Source: Bisbaumannia pacifica
GTDB taxonomy: Bacteria; Pseudomonadota; Gammaproteobacteria; Pseudomonadales; Halomonadaceae
Direction: 5' to 3'
DNA length: 64,000 nucleotides
Assembly: GCF_007989625.1 (NCBI RefSeq)
Contig: NZ_BJUK01000003.1
Location: 94,756 to 158,755, forward strand
Below are positions 18,980 through 26,936 of this stretch, piece by piece (the first letter of the stretch is position 1; each line of letters starts with the position of its first letter). The notes below the pieces were generated by a model. That model was not told where the DNA came from, did no database searches, and was given only the letters and a program-made list of their open reading frames with translations. The translations under genes and the position numbers were made by a program.

Positions 18980-20080
18980 TCAATAATCCATTGAGCCGAT
19001 CCGTTCATCGAAAACCAGCAGCAAACTTAAGAGAAAGAAACTAGAGCAGGCCGACTCAACCAACACCTCCCCTTCGCGGGTATGGTAGTGCATGCCACCG
19101 AAGAGTCCCGGTGTCCTGCCACCAATCTTGAGGTGTTGGCTACGCAGTACCGCCGAAAGCAGTCGTTTGGCATGCTTACGCCAAGGCTCGGCCTGACCGA
19201 GCAAATCGTCGAGGCCAAGCATGGCCAGGGCCGCGATCACCGCGGCTGAGGGGTCGTCGCCCGCGCCAGCATGATCCAGGCGATTCTCCGGCAACGACTC
19301 AGGACGAGATTCCAACCAGTACTCGCAGGCCCGCCGAGCGCCGTTCAAGAAAGGCTCGCCATAAAGCCTGGCAGCCTGTACTAGCCCTAGCATGGCCCAA
19401 GCCTGCCCCCTCGACCATACTCCCGCGACTCCCTCCCCCACCATCAGCCCTTGACGATAGCAGGCACGCTCGTGCCAGGCCCCCCCTTCTGTACCACAGG
19501 CATCAAATGTGCTCTGCAGATGATGCCAAGACACTTCACGAAATCTCCCGTGGGCATTTCGAGCCAGTAACCGCAGCGTCGCAGCCAGAGGGTCGACAGT
19601 GACGCACGCCTTACCCTCCAGCCCGCCCCCCATATCGCTCCCCTGTGGGATAAACCCCAGCTCAGGGTCGAAAGCGCGGGTCAACTCCTCACCCGCTCGC
19701 TCGAGCCGCCGGCATGCCTCGGGATCCTCGAACCATAGTGCTCCTGGCCCAGCACCGTACCAAAAGACCATGCTGCGGTTGAGCGTCCTGACGTGCAGTT
19801 TGGAATCGAGCCGTCGTCCGATACGCCTCGCCTTATCACAATCCCCGCCAACTCCGGTAACTCGAGCCCGTAGCCACCATAGTCCGGCCCAGAAGCCACC
19901 CAACCAAGAACCGCCTCTCGAAACCACCCAACCCTCATCCGAACCCGGTAAATACAGAGGGAAGTCGTCGCCGCAGGCCCGCTCAATGATCTCGAGGCGT
20001 TGCAACAGCGCGTCAATGGCGCTGGCGACTTCCACCTGGCTGAGGTCAGTAGGCGGAAAGTCATGTGATTCACTGTTCAT
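18980..20080 (-). CDS. GH88/GH105-like (unsaturated glucuronyl hydrolase fold) protein
   Basis: A 366-residue protein without signal peptide, so probably cytoplasmic. It has the hallmarks of the six-hairpin unsaturated glycuronyl hydrolases: GSWLGGFWAGLWWL (58-71), a TVDPL segment whose Asp163 aligns with the catalytic Asp of the family, RQGL (209-212) and VWSRGQAWAM (221-230). Typical members hydrate the 4,5-double bond of unsaturated uronides. It overlaps the MFS gene by 4 bases (ATGA) and is the last gene of the long operon, so it may act on the product or on a sugar-like conjugate; this is inference. It could have lost glycosidase activity. Confidence 0.6.
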   Translation of the reverse strand: MNSESHDFPPTDLSQVEVASAIDALLQRLEIIERACGDDFPLYLPGSDEGWVVSRGGSWLGGFWAGLWWLRARVTGVGGDCDKARRIGRRLDSKLHVRTLNRSMVFWYGAGPGALWFEDPEACRRLERAGEELTRAFDPELGFIPQGSDMGGGLEGKACVTVDPLAATLRLLARNAHGRFREVSWHHLQSTFDACGTEGGAWHERACYRQGLMVGEGVAGVWSRGQAWAMLGLVQAARLYGEPFLNGARRACEYWLESRPESLPENRLDHAGAGDDPSAAVIAALAMLGLDDLLGQAEPWRKHAKRLLSAVLRSQHLKIGGRTPGLFGGMHYHTREGEVLVESACSSFFLLSLLLVFDERIGSMDY

Positions 20081-21309
20081 TTCACCCCCACCGCACGGGA
20101 TGGCTCCTCACCCCCCCTGTTGAAAGAATGCCGCACCCACGCCAGCCACAGTGCCAGTAGCACGCCCAATGCTAAAACACCAATCAGCGCGGCCCAGGCG
20201 CCAGCGAAGCCCCAGGGTCCGACCGAGAGCGCACCGAAGCTCGGCGGACCGAAGGCGAAGCCGCCGAAGAAGCCTACCGACAACAAGCCCGCCGAGGTGG
20301 CCGGAGCACCGAAGGCGCGGTCGCGCAACAGCATGCTCATGGCGATGGCATTGGTGGCCACCGCCGTCAGGCCGACGCCGATGGTCCCGGTCCAGAGCAT
20401 CCAGTGCCGCTCGGGCGTCGCCTGCGCGGTCACGCCGATGGCACAGGCGGCTAGGACCAGGAGGAGCAGCAGCAGCCAGGATTCGTCGCGCATTCGCCCG
20501 CCGATGGGGGTGAGCACCACGCGGGCGAGGATGCCCATCACGCCGAACACCGCCACCAGGCCGCCGGCCACCACCGAGGACATGCCCTGGCGGGTGGCGA
20601 ACACGCCGAGAAAGGTGATGTAGGCCGATAGCACGACGCCCGCACAGAGCTGGATCGCCATTAGCAGCGCCAGCATCCGACTGGGCCGGGTCAGGCCGGA
20701 GCTGGCCGGCTTGCCCGCTGCTACCTTAGGCGCGATGCGCGGTGCGCCCAGGGCCAGCAGCAGACCCAGCGGCACCAGCAGCAACAGAGCCGCACGCCAG
20801 CCGAACTGCTGGGCGATGCCAGGAAGCACCAGCCCGGCGAACAGTGCCGCGACCTGCACCCCCGCTTGCTTCACCCCCACCACCGCCGCCTTCTTCTGCG
20901 GCGGCACCCGTTCGGCGATCAACAGGTTGGTCGCCGGGTTGGACAGCGCCTGGGCGATGCCGCACACAGCCACCGCCAGCACCACCCCGCCGAAAGTGGG
21001 TGCCACCGCGATCAGGCCGTAGGCCAGGGTCGCCACCAGAAACAGTAGCGCCAGCGCACGCCGGGAGCCCAGGCGATTGACCAGCGGCCCGGCCCACAGC
21101 GACAGCAGCGCGGCGAAGCCGAAGGCGCTCATGGTCAGATAGCCGAGCCAGCCAGGCGCCACGCCCAGGTCCGCTACCAGGAACGGCCCGAGGGTTCCGA
21201 TCGCGTAGAAGATCAGCATCGGCAGCGCCATCGCGCCGGTCATCACGGTGCGCAGCAGGAAGGCGTCCAGCGCGCTGTCGGCGGCCGATGGGGATACGTT
21301 GAGGGTCAT
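20077..21309 (-). CDS. MFS transporter, probable product exporter
   Basis: A 410-residue major facilitator protein with about 12 hydrophobic helices. The loop-2/3 motif reads GPLVNRLGSRRAL, and the second half has the equivalent GGRMRDE. The ATG at 21309 is preceded by GAGGT; an ORF extension upstream overlaps the acyl-CoA dehydrogenase and is not credible. It lies between the dehydrogenase (13-base gap) and the GH88-like gene (4-base overlap). The position at the end of the biosynthetic genes suggests efflux of the product or an intermediate, but direction and substrate are not shown by sequence. Confidence 0.8.
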   Translation of the reverse strand: MTLNVSPSAADSALDAFLLRTVMTGAMALPMLIFYAIGTLGPFLVADLGVAPGWLGYLTMSAFGFAALLSLWAGPLVNRLGSRRALALLFLVATLAYGLIAVAPTFGGVVLAVAVCGIAQALSNPATNLLIAERVPPQKKAAVVGVKQAGVQVAALFAGLVLPGIAQQFGWRAALLLLVPLGLLLALGAPRIAPKVAAGKPASSGLTRPSRMLALLMAIQLCAGVVLSAYITFLGVFATRQGMSSVVAGGLVAVFGVMGILARVVLTPIGGRMRDESWLLLLLLVLAACAIGVTAQATPERHWMLWTGTIGVGLTAVATNAIAMSMLLRDRAFGAPATSAGLLSVGFFGGFAFGPPSFGALSVGPWGFAGAWAALIGVLALGVLLALWLAWVRHSFNRGGEEPSRAVGVK

Positions 21310-21322
21310 AGCATTACCTCGT

Positions 21323-22537
21323 TCACTGCGCTGCCGGGATTCCGGACAGCGACGGCCAGTCGAAATCCAGGGTGTCCGCGTCCTGATAGGCATCCAGCAA
21401 GCGACGGCCGACCGCGCTGACCAGGGCGTCGTCGGTGCCATCGAGGATGTGCGTGGCACGCGCCGCCCGGTAAATACCGGACAGCGGCGTCAGGCTGCTC
21501 AGTCCCTCGGCACCGTACAGCTGGATCGCCGAGTCCACCGCACGGCTGAGTGCCTGGGAGGCAGCGACCTTGGCCACGTTGACCTCGATGGTGTTGGCCA
21601 CCCCGGCATCGAACTTGCGAGCTGCGTCGCGCAGCAGGCCACGGGCGCTGGCGATGGCCTGGTAGGCCTCGAACACGCGCAGGCGCACCAGTTGCTTGTC
21701 GCTCAGCCGCACCTGTTCGCCGCGCGCCGAACGGACGCGCGTGCACATCAGGTCGAAGCAGCGCTGCGCCAGGCCCAGCCAATGTACGGCACGCAGCAGG
21801 CGGCCAAGTCCGAGGCGCTCTTGCATCAGCGCCAGGCCGGCGCCGGGCTGGCCGAGCAGGTTGTGCCGGGGCACGCGCACGCCATCGAAGACGATCTCAC
21901 ACTGGCCCTGGAAGCGGCCGAGGATGTCCATCTCGCGGGCGATGGTGAAGCCGGGGGCACCGGAGGGCACCAGGATCATCGACAGCGCCCCACCCACTCC
22001 AGCGCCGTCGGTGCGCGCCACCACGGTAACGAAGGTGGCTCGGTCGGCGCGGCAGATGAACCACTTGCGCCCGTCCAAGCGCCAGTGATCACCCTGCGCC
22101 GTGGCGGTGGCGGCGATGGTCGCCGGGATCGAGCCGCTGCTGTCCGGCTCGGACATGCCATAGGCGGACACTCCCTCCCCGGAGAGCAGCGGCGCGAGGA
22201 AGGCGGCGCGGATTTCCGGGCCGCCGTGGCGCGTCAGCATGTGCGTATCGAGGGCGAGTTCCGTGCCGAAGATCGCACCGCCGTACTCGGAGCGTCCCTC
22301 CTGCTCGGCCACCGCCAGGTATGCCTCCAGGCTGCTCATCCGGCCTGGATAGAAGATCCCCCTCAGCTCCTGCTCGCGGGCGGCGGCGATCAGTTCTTCC
22401 TGGCAGGCCCTGGCGATCTCGCGTGGGCCGGACAGCTCGGCCTCGCGGGGTAGGATTCGCTCGTCGACGAACGCCCGTACCCGCTTCGCCAGTTTCTGTG
22501 CGTCCTCGGCGGGACGCGAGCGCAATGGCTGGTTCAT
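21323..22537 (-). CDS. Acyl-CoA dehydrogenase, ACAD10/11-like
   Basis: A 404-residue flavoenzyme fold: N-terminal helical domain, the middle beta domain with GMSEPDSSGS, and a C-terminal helical domain. The motif that usually holds the catalytic Glu (EGT) reads ILDGTDDAL, with Asp in its place, as in the ACAD10/11 branch that has DGPDEVH. It should introduce a double bond into an acyl-CoA; tambjamine TamP is a functional parallel. ATG at 22537 has GAGGAG upstream. It sits 10 bases after the acyl-CoA ligase gene, which would supply its substrate. Confidence 0.8.
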   Translation of the reverse strand: MNQPLRSRPAEDAQKLAKRVRAFVDERILPREAELSGPREIARACQEELIAAAREQELRGIFYPGRMSSLEAYLAVAEQEGRSEYGGAIFGTELALDTHMLTRHGGPEIRAAFLAPLLSGEGVSAYGMSEPDSSGSIPATIAATATAQGDHWRLDGRKWFICRADRATFVTVVARTDGAGVGGALSMILVPSGAPGFTIAREMDILGRFQGQCEIVFDGVRVPRHNLLGQPGAGLALMQERLGLGRLLRAVHWLGLAQRCFDLMCTRVRSARGEQVRLSDKQLVRLRVFEAYQAIASARGLLRDAARKFDAGVANTIEVNVAKVAASQALSRAVDSAIQLYGAEGLSSLTPLSGIYRAARATHILDGTDDALVSAVGRRLLDAYQDADTLDFDWPSLSGIPAAQ

Positions 22538-22547
22538 GCTCGACTCC

Positions 22548-24197
22548 TCAGCAGGCAATGCCCACGCCGCTTTCTAGGAAGGCGACTTCAGCGGCCAGCG
22601 CCTTCTTGTCCACCTTGCCGGCCGGATTCAGCGGTAGCTGCCGGTAGAAGCGCAGGTACTCGGGCAGCTTGTTCACTTCCAGCCCCTGCTGGCGCAGGTA
22701 GTCGGTCAGTTCGGCGAGGGAAAAGCGCGGCGCCCCCTCGCGTAGGGTCACGCAGATGCACACACGCTGGCCAAGGTCCGTGGCCGGCACCGGCACGCAG
22801 GCGGCGCAGACCACGTCGGGGTGACCGGTGGCAAGCATCTCGATCTGCACCGGGCTGATGTTCTGCCCACCGCGGATGATGATGTCCTTCTTGCGTCCGG
22901 CCAGAATCAAGTAGCCATCGCGATCGATGTAGCCAAGATCGCCGGTGCACACCCAGCCTCCGGCGTCGCGGTAGTGTGCGTCCAGTTCCGGTGCGTTGAC
23001 GTACTGCATCGGGCTCAGCGGCCCACGCGCCTTGATCTCGCCGACCTCGCCCCGGGGCAGTTCGGCGCCCTGCTCGTCGACGATGCGGATCTCGCAGACG
23101 CCCGGGTTGGGCCGTCCCACGCTGCGCAGAACCACCTCCAGCGGATCATCCAGGGTATTGTGGCAATTCACCCCGTCGGCCGAGCCATAGAGACTGATGA
23201 AGCCGCAGCCGAACACCTCGACGCAGCGACGTACGCTGGCCTCGTCGATCAGCGAGCCGCCGCTGATCAAACCGACCAGGCTGGATTTGTCCACCTCGGC
23301 GAGCAGTGGATCAGCGGCGATGCGCTGGAGCATGGTGGGTACGCCGAGGATGTGGGTGGGGCGCAGAGTCTCGATGGCACGGATCGCCGCCGGCACATCG
23401 AACTTCGGTAGAACGACGATGGAGCCACCCAACCAGGACAGAACACCGAAGGTGGCGGTAGAGCCGAACGCCGATCCCAATGGCACCAGATAGAGTCCAC
23501 GAAAGCTCTCGCTGTCCGCATGCAGGCGCTGCAGGAAGCGGCCACGGCCGCCGAGCAGGGCGTTGTGCGAATAGGCCACCAGCTTCGGTTCCGACTCGGT
23601 GCCGGAAGACACCAGCAGACGCACCGGCGAGTTCGGGCAGACCTCGGGCAGCGTCTCGGCAGCCAGCGGTTCGACGTCCATCAGGCAATCTAGGGACGAC
23701 CAGCCACGCCGTGCCTCGCCCTCGACGATGAGGATGCGCAGCGACAGCAGGCTTGGGCGCAGGGATTCGATCAGCTCGCACAGGTCGATGCCGCCGAACT
23801 CGGCCGGTACCACCACCGCACGAGCATCGCAGCGGCGCAGCAGAGACTCGGTGTCCAGCCGCCCGCGCCCCGGCGGGAACGGCGCGACCACCGCACCAAG
23901 GGCGGCGGCGGCCAGGTCGATGGCACAGCAGCGCCAGTTGTTGGTGAGCTGATAGGCAACCACGTCACCGGGCACAATGCCCGCTGCCCGCAGGCTGGCC
24001 GCCAGACGCAGGGAGCGATCGAGCAGCTCACCGTAGCTGATTCGCTCCTCCGGCGATATCACCGCGAGCTTCTCGGGATGGCGCTCCGCGTGCTGCCAGA
24101 ATAGCTGGAACACCGATTTGTTCGGATAACTCCCATCGCGTACCCACTCGCGGCGAACGTCCATGGGAACCAGATCGATGATACCTGAGTCGTTCAT
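22548..24197 (-). CDS. AMP-dependent acyl-CoA ligase
   Basis: A 549-residue member of the ANL superfamily. The motifs are a P-loop-like LLVSSGTESEPKLVAYSH, an adenine-binding YGSADG, TGDLGYIDRDGYL with the hinge, and the catalytic lysine in NPAGKVDKKAL. It should activate a carboxylic acid as acyl-AMP and then transfer it to CoA or another thiol. The chain specificity cannot be read. The ATG at 24197 overlaps the stop of the CaiB-type gene (ATGA). In thioquinolobactin and pdt pathways, adenylating enzymes work with the same kind of sulfur carrier as encoded here. Confidence 0.85.
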   Translation of the reverse strand: MNDSGIIDLVPMDVRREWVRDGSYPNKSVFQLFWQHAERHPEKLAVISPEERISYGELLDRSLRLAASLRAAGIVPGDVVAYQLTNNWRCCAIDLAAAALGAVVAPFPPGRGRLDTESLLRRCDARAVVVPAEFGGIDLCELIESLRPSLLSLRILIVEGEARRGWSSLDCLMDVEPLAAETLPEVCPNSPVRLLVSSGTESEPKLVAYSHNALLGGRGRFLQRLHADSESFRGLYLVPLGSAFGSTATFGVLSWLGGSIVVLPKFDVPAAIRAIETLRPTHILGVPTMLQRIAADPLLAEVDKSSLVGLISGGSLIDEASVRRCVEVFGCGFISLYGSADGVNCHNTLDDPLEVVLRSVGRPNPGVCEIRIVDEQGAELPRGEVGEIKARGPLSPMQYVNAPELDAHYRDAGGWVCTGDLGYIDRDGYLILAGRKKDIIIRGGQNISPVQIEMLATGHPDVVCAACVPVPATDLGQRVCICVTLREGAPRFSLAELTDYLRQQGLEVNKLPEYLRFYRQLPLNPAGKVDKKALAAEVAFLESGVGIAC

Positions 24198-26062
24198 GTG
24201 AAACTCCAAGGAGACTTGGCCTGGGTATAGGCTTCGGTGCGCAAACACGGCGTTATCCGCTCGTCTTCGTGAACTGCCGATAGGTCTTCTCGAACGGCGG
24301 AAGCGGCCAGGCCAGACTCCCGCAAGTGGTCTTGCCAAGCCCACATATCGTGCGATGCCAGACAGCGTACAATCTGCTCGTCACGCAATACCGGCTCCGT
24401 GTCCAGCGGGTAGTCCAGCGCATAGCGCAGACGCTTCACTTCTTCCGAATCGCGGCATTCGATGGCAAGCAGCCCAGCCGCGGTGGGGTAGACACCGGCG
24501 ACCAGCGGCTGGGCCAGTGCCTTGCCGTCGCGCAGGGCCTGGAGCTCGGCACTACACAGCAGGGTTGCGGCGCCGAGTAGCGAGCTGTCGACCCGCCCCG
24601 CCTCGCCGTACAGGCAGCGCTTGAGCAAGGCCACGCTGATGCCCTGGGCGGCAACCACCCCACCCAGCACGTCCAGCACGGTGAACAGTGACCCGCCGGC
24701 ACTCGCCGAGCGACGAGCGATCTGCCGGGCGACGCCGGAGTGCGCCTGAACCATAAAATCGGTACCGGGCATGGCGTGCAGGCGGCAATCGTCGCCCCAG
24801 CCGCCGGCATAGGCGTAGATCAGCGCCGGGTTGACCCGCGCCAGGTCGGTATGGTCCAGGTTCAGCTCGGCGGCCTTGCCCGGCGCCCAGTTGTGCAGGA
24901 AGACATCGGCCTGGCTGGCCAGCTCCAGCAGCTCGGTGCGGCCACGGGCCGACTTGATGTCCAGCTCGCATACCTCCTTGTGGCGGTTCAGTGCGTCGAA
25001 GCGCACCGAGCAGCCGTCCACCAGGGGCGGCATGCCGCGCAGCGGGTCGCCGCCGGGCAGCTCGATGCGGATCACCTCGGCACCGAGCAGTGCCATCAGG
25101 TGGCCGGCAAGCGGGCCCTGGATGCGCCGGCAGGACTCGATCACCTTCAGGCCGCTCAGCGGCAGGTCGCCGCGGCCACCCAAACCAGTCGTCGCTAAGC
25201 CACTGGAGCCGGGGGTGAAGTGCCAGGGTCCCTGCTCCAGCAACAGCGGCAGGTCGTCGTCTTGCAGGCGCTCGCTCAGGCTGCGCAGTGGACAGATTGA
25301 CAACCCAGCCTCGGCGCAATATTCGGCGATCAGCGCATAGGGCAGCCGTGACAGCGCCTCCATCAACTCCGCCGGCATCGGCGAGACCGCCTTGGCGTAG
25401 CGAAGCAGGAAGGCGCTCCAGCCCTTGCCGGCCAGCTCGCCGGGTATACCAAGGCCGCTCCAGAAGCGGCGCCAGGGTTCGGCGTCCAGGGTTTCCATCT
25501 CGAATACCACGCCATCGGCGGAGGTGAACGGTGGACGGTCGTGCGGTGAGGTGCAGCCGGGTAGCAGCCGCTCGGCCCCTTCCGAGACGGTGGCGTCAGC
25601 CAGGTACTGACCGATGGCGAGGCTCGCGGCGCCGGCCAGGGAAACGTCCACTCGACGGTGGCCGCCGCCACGCAACTGGCCAACGGCAGCGGCGCATGAG
25701 CCTTGCAGGGCCAGGCTGGCGGCCAGCGTGGAGACATAGTCCACGCCCAACGGCCGAGCTCCGCCGCTGGCGCGGCCATGCACGGCCATCAGCCCGGAAG
25801 CGGCCTGGACGGTCAGTTCACTGGCACCATCCGGCCGACCATCGGCCCAGCCGAGCAAGTGGGTAGCGATGGGATCCAGTCCCGGAGCCAGGAAATCGAA
25901 TACCACGCCAGAGGTGCTCGTAGCAGCCCCATGGGAGAGGTCGACGCCCAGGGCGCGGGCCTGGTGACGAAGGGAGGACACCGCGGGAGTGAAGCATGGC
26001 GGAATAGAGGTAATGGCACCGGCAAGCGTGCATCCCTTCAGAGGCAAGGCCGTAGTATTCAT
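24194..26062 (-). CDS. Double-length CaiB/BaiF-type CoA transferase
   Basis: A 622-residue protein built of two class III CoA-transferase-like units, where normal members have about 400 residues. The second unit (from about residue 300) has the N-terminal strand PLSGLKVIESCRRIQGPLAG and a TDFMVQAHSG segment with the catalytic-type Asp. The first unit shows the matching ELTVQAASGLM segment with Glu in that place and looks abbreviated, so it may be structural. The ATG at 26062 has a GGATCGAG sequence upstream; a GTG at 26143 would overlap the CysO-like gene and is the alternative start. It probably moves CoA between acids, or acts as a racemase-like acyl-CoA enzyme, in the operon's pathway. Confidence 0.7.
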   Translation of the reverse strand: MNTTALPLKGCTLAGAITSIPPCFTPAVSSLRHQARALGVDLSHGAATSTSGVVFDFLAPGLDPIATHLLGWADGRPDGASELTVQAASGLMAVHGRASGGARPLGVDYVSTLAASLALQGSCAAAVGQLRGGGHRRVDVSLAGAASLAIGQYLADATVSEGAERLLPGCTSPHDRPPFTSADGVVFEMETLDAEPWRRFWSGLGIPGELAGKGWSAFLLRYAKAVSPMPAELMEALSRLPYALIAEYCAEAGLSICPLRSLSERLQDDDLPLLLEQGPWHFTPGSSGLATTGLGGRGDLPLSGLKVIESCRRIQGPLAGHLMALLGAEVIRIELPGGDPLRGMPPLVDGCSVRFDALNRHKEVCELDIKSARGRTELLELASQADVFLHNWAPGKAAELNLDHTDLARVNPALIYAYAGGWGDDCRLHAMPGTDFMVQAHSGVARQIARRSASAGGSLFTVLDVLGGVVAAQGISVALLKRCLYGEAGRVDSSLLGAATLLCSAELQALRDGKALAQPLVAGVYPTAAGLLAIECRDSEEVKRLRYALDYPLDTEPVLRDEQIVRCLASHDMWAWQDHLRESGLAASAVREDLSAVHEDERITPCLRTEAYTQAKSPWSFT

Positions 26063-26135
26063 ATCGACTCGATCCATGAGAGTTTCAATTTCATCGGCGA
26101 TAGCGTTGCTGGCAGTGCACAGAGGCACGGAGCCA

Positions 26136-26408
26136 TTAACCACCGGCGACGGCGGGCAGAATCGTCACGTTGTCGCCGTCTTTCAGCACCGTGCCCAGGT
26201 TGTCGACGAAGCGAATGTCGTCATCGTTCACATAGACGTTGACGAAGCGGTGCATTTCGCCGCCATCCAGCAGACGCTGCTTGATACCGGGGTACTGGTT
26301 GTCCATACGCTCGATGAGTTCACGCACGGTGGCGCCCTCTACCTCGATGCGTTTCTGATCCTGAGTAAGCGGGCGCAGCAGAGTGGGAATGGAAACGGAA
26401 ATGGGCAT
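26136..26408 (-). CDS. CysO-like sulfur-carrier protein (MoaD/ThiS fold)
   Basis: A 90-residue beta-grasp protein that reads like Mycobacterium CysO throughout: SIPTLLRPLTQ near the start, HRFVNVYVNDDDIRF in the middle, and a C-terminus ILPAVAGG. The bare Gly-Gly end needs no proteolytic trimming before adenylation, unlike QbsE. As a thiocarboxylate it would donate sulfur. It follows the Mec-like gene by 59 bases and the MoeZ-like activating enzyme is two genes upstream, so carrier, activator and peptidase form one module. MoaD proper is encoded elsewhere (fused to MoaC at 59752-60552), which argues that this copy is dedicated to the cluster. Confidence 0.88.
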   Translation of the reverse strand: MPISVSIPTLLRPLTQDQKRIEVEGATVRELIERMDNQYPGIKQRLLDGGEMHRFVNVYVNDDDIRFVDNLGTVLKDGDNVTILPAVAGG

Positions 26409-26467
26409 ACCTGACTCCTTGGGGCCTGTTGGCGAAAACGGAGAGATGAAGAAGCAAAAGACTAGGA

Positions 26468-26899
26468 TCAGCCGATCAAAGCCGTGGGGTACTGCGCCAC
26501 GGCCTGGATATTTTCCTCGGTGACCTTGCCGTCGACGATGCGAAAGCTGCGAACTGGCGCGCCAGCATTCTCGGCGGTGCAGAGAATCACGTAGTGCGCC
26601 TGGGGTTCGCTGGCGAGCCGGATGTCATCGCGGCTGGGATAGCCGGTAGACTGGGTGTGCGAGTGGTAAATCACGCAAGGCTCTTCGCCGAGCACCTCCA
26701 TCTCACGCCAGGCCCGTAGCTGTTCCTGCGGATCGAACTGGAAGAAGGTCTCCGACTGCGCAACGTTGCGCATCGGAATCATACGGGTCGGCCGTTTCGA
26801 GCCAATCGGCCCGGCGATCACACCGCAGGTTTCGATCGGGTGACCCTCGCACGCCTGGGCGAGCATGGCGTCGAGCAGTTCGGAAAGAATGATCAGCAT
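26468..26899 (-). CDS. Mec-like JAB1/MPN (JAMM) metallopeptidase
   Basis: A 143-residue zinc peptidase. The JAMM motif is complete: Glu in PIETCGVIAG, then HSHTQSTGYPSRDD, matching HxH-x7-S-x2-D. It closely follows Mycobacterium Mec, which cleaves cysteine from CysO-Cys; relatives QbsD and PdtG act on sulfur carriers in siderophore pathways. Since no CysM is present, it may release a different amine or thiol adduct from the carrier. ATG at 26899 gives the expected length; the upstream in-frame start at 26959 would overlap the end of the MoeZ-like gene. Confidence 0.88.
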   Translation of the reverse strand: MLIILSELLDAMLAQACEGHPIETCGVIAGPIGSKRPTRMIPMRNVAQSETFFQFDPQEQLRAWREMEVLGEEPCVIYHSHTQSTGYPSRDDIRLASEPQAHYVILCTAENAGAPVRSFRIVDGKVTEENIQAVAQYPTALIG

Positions 26900-26936
26900 A
26901 GCGTCCTTACTCCCGGGTCGGGTGATCCTGAGCAAA

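Noticed and set aside
20711..21022. Several plus-strand short frames in the MFS and CoA-ligase genes of the operon
   Set aside because: All are antisense shadows within well-supported minus-strand genes, with no start signals.
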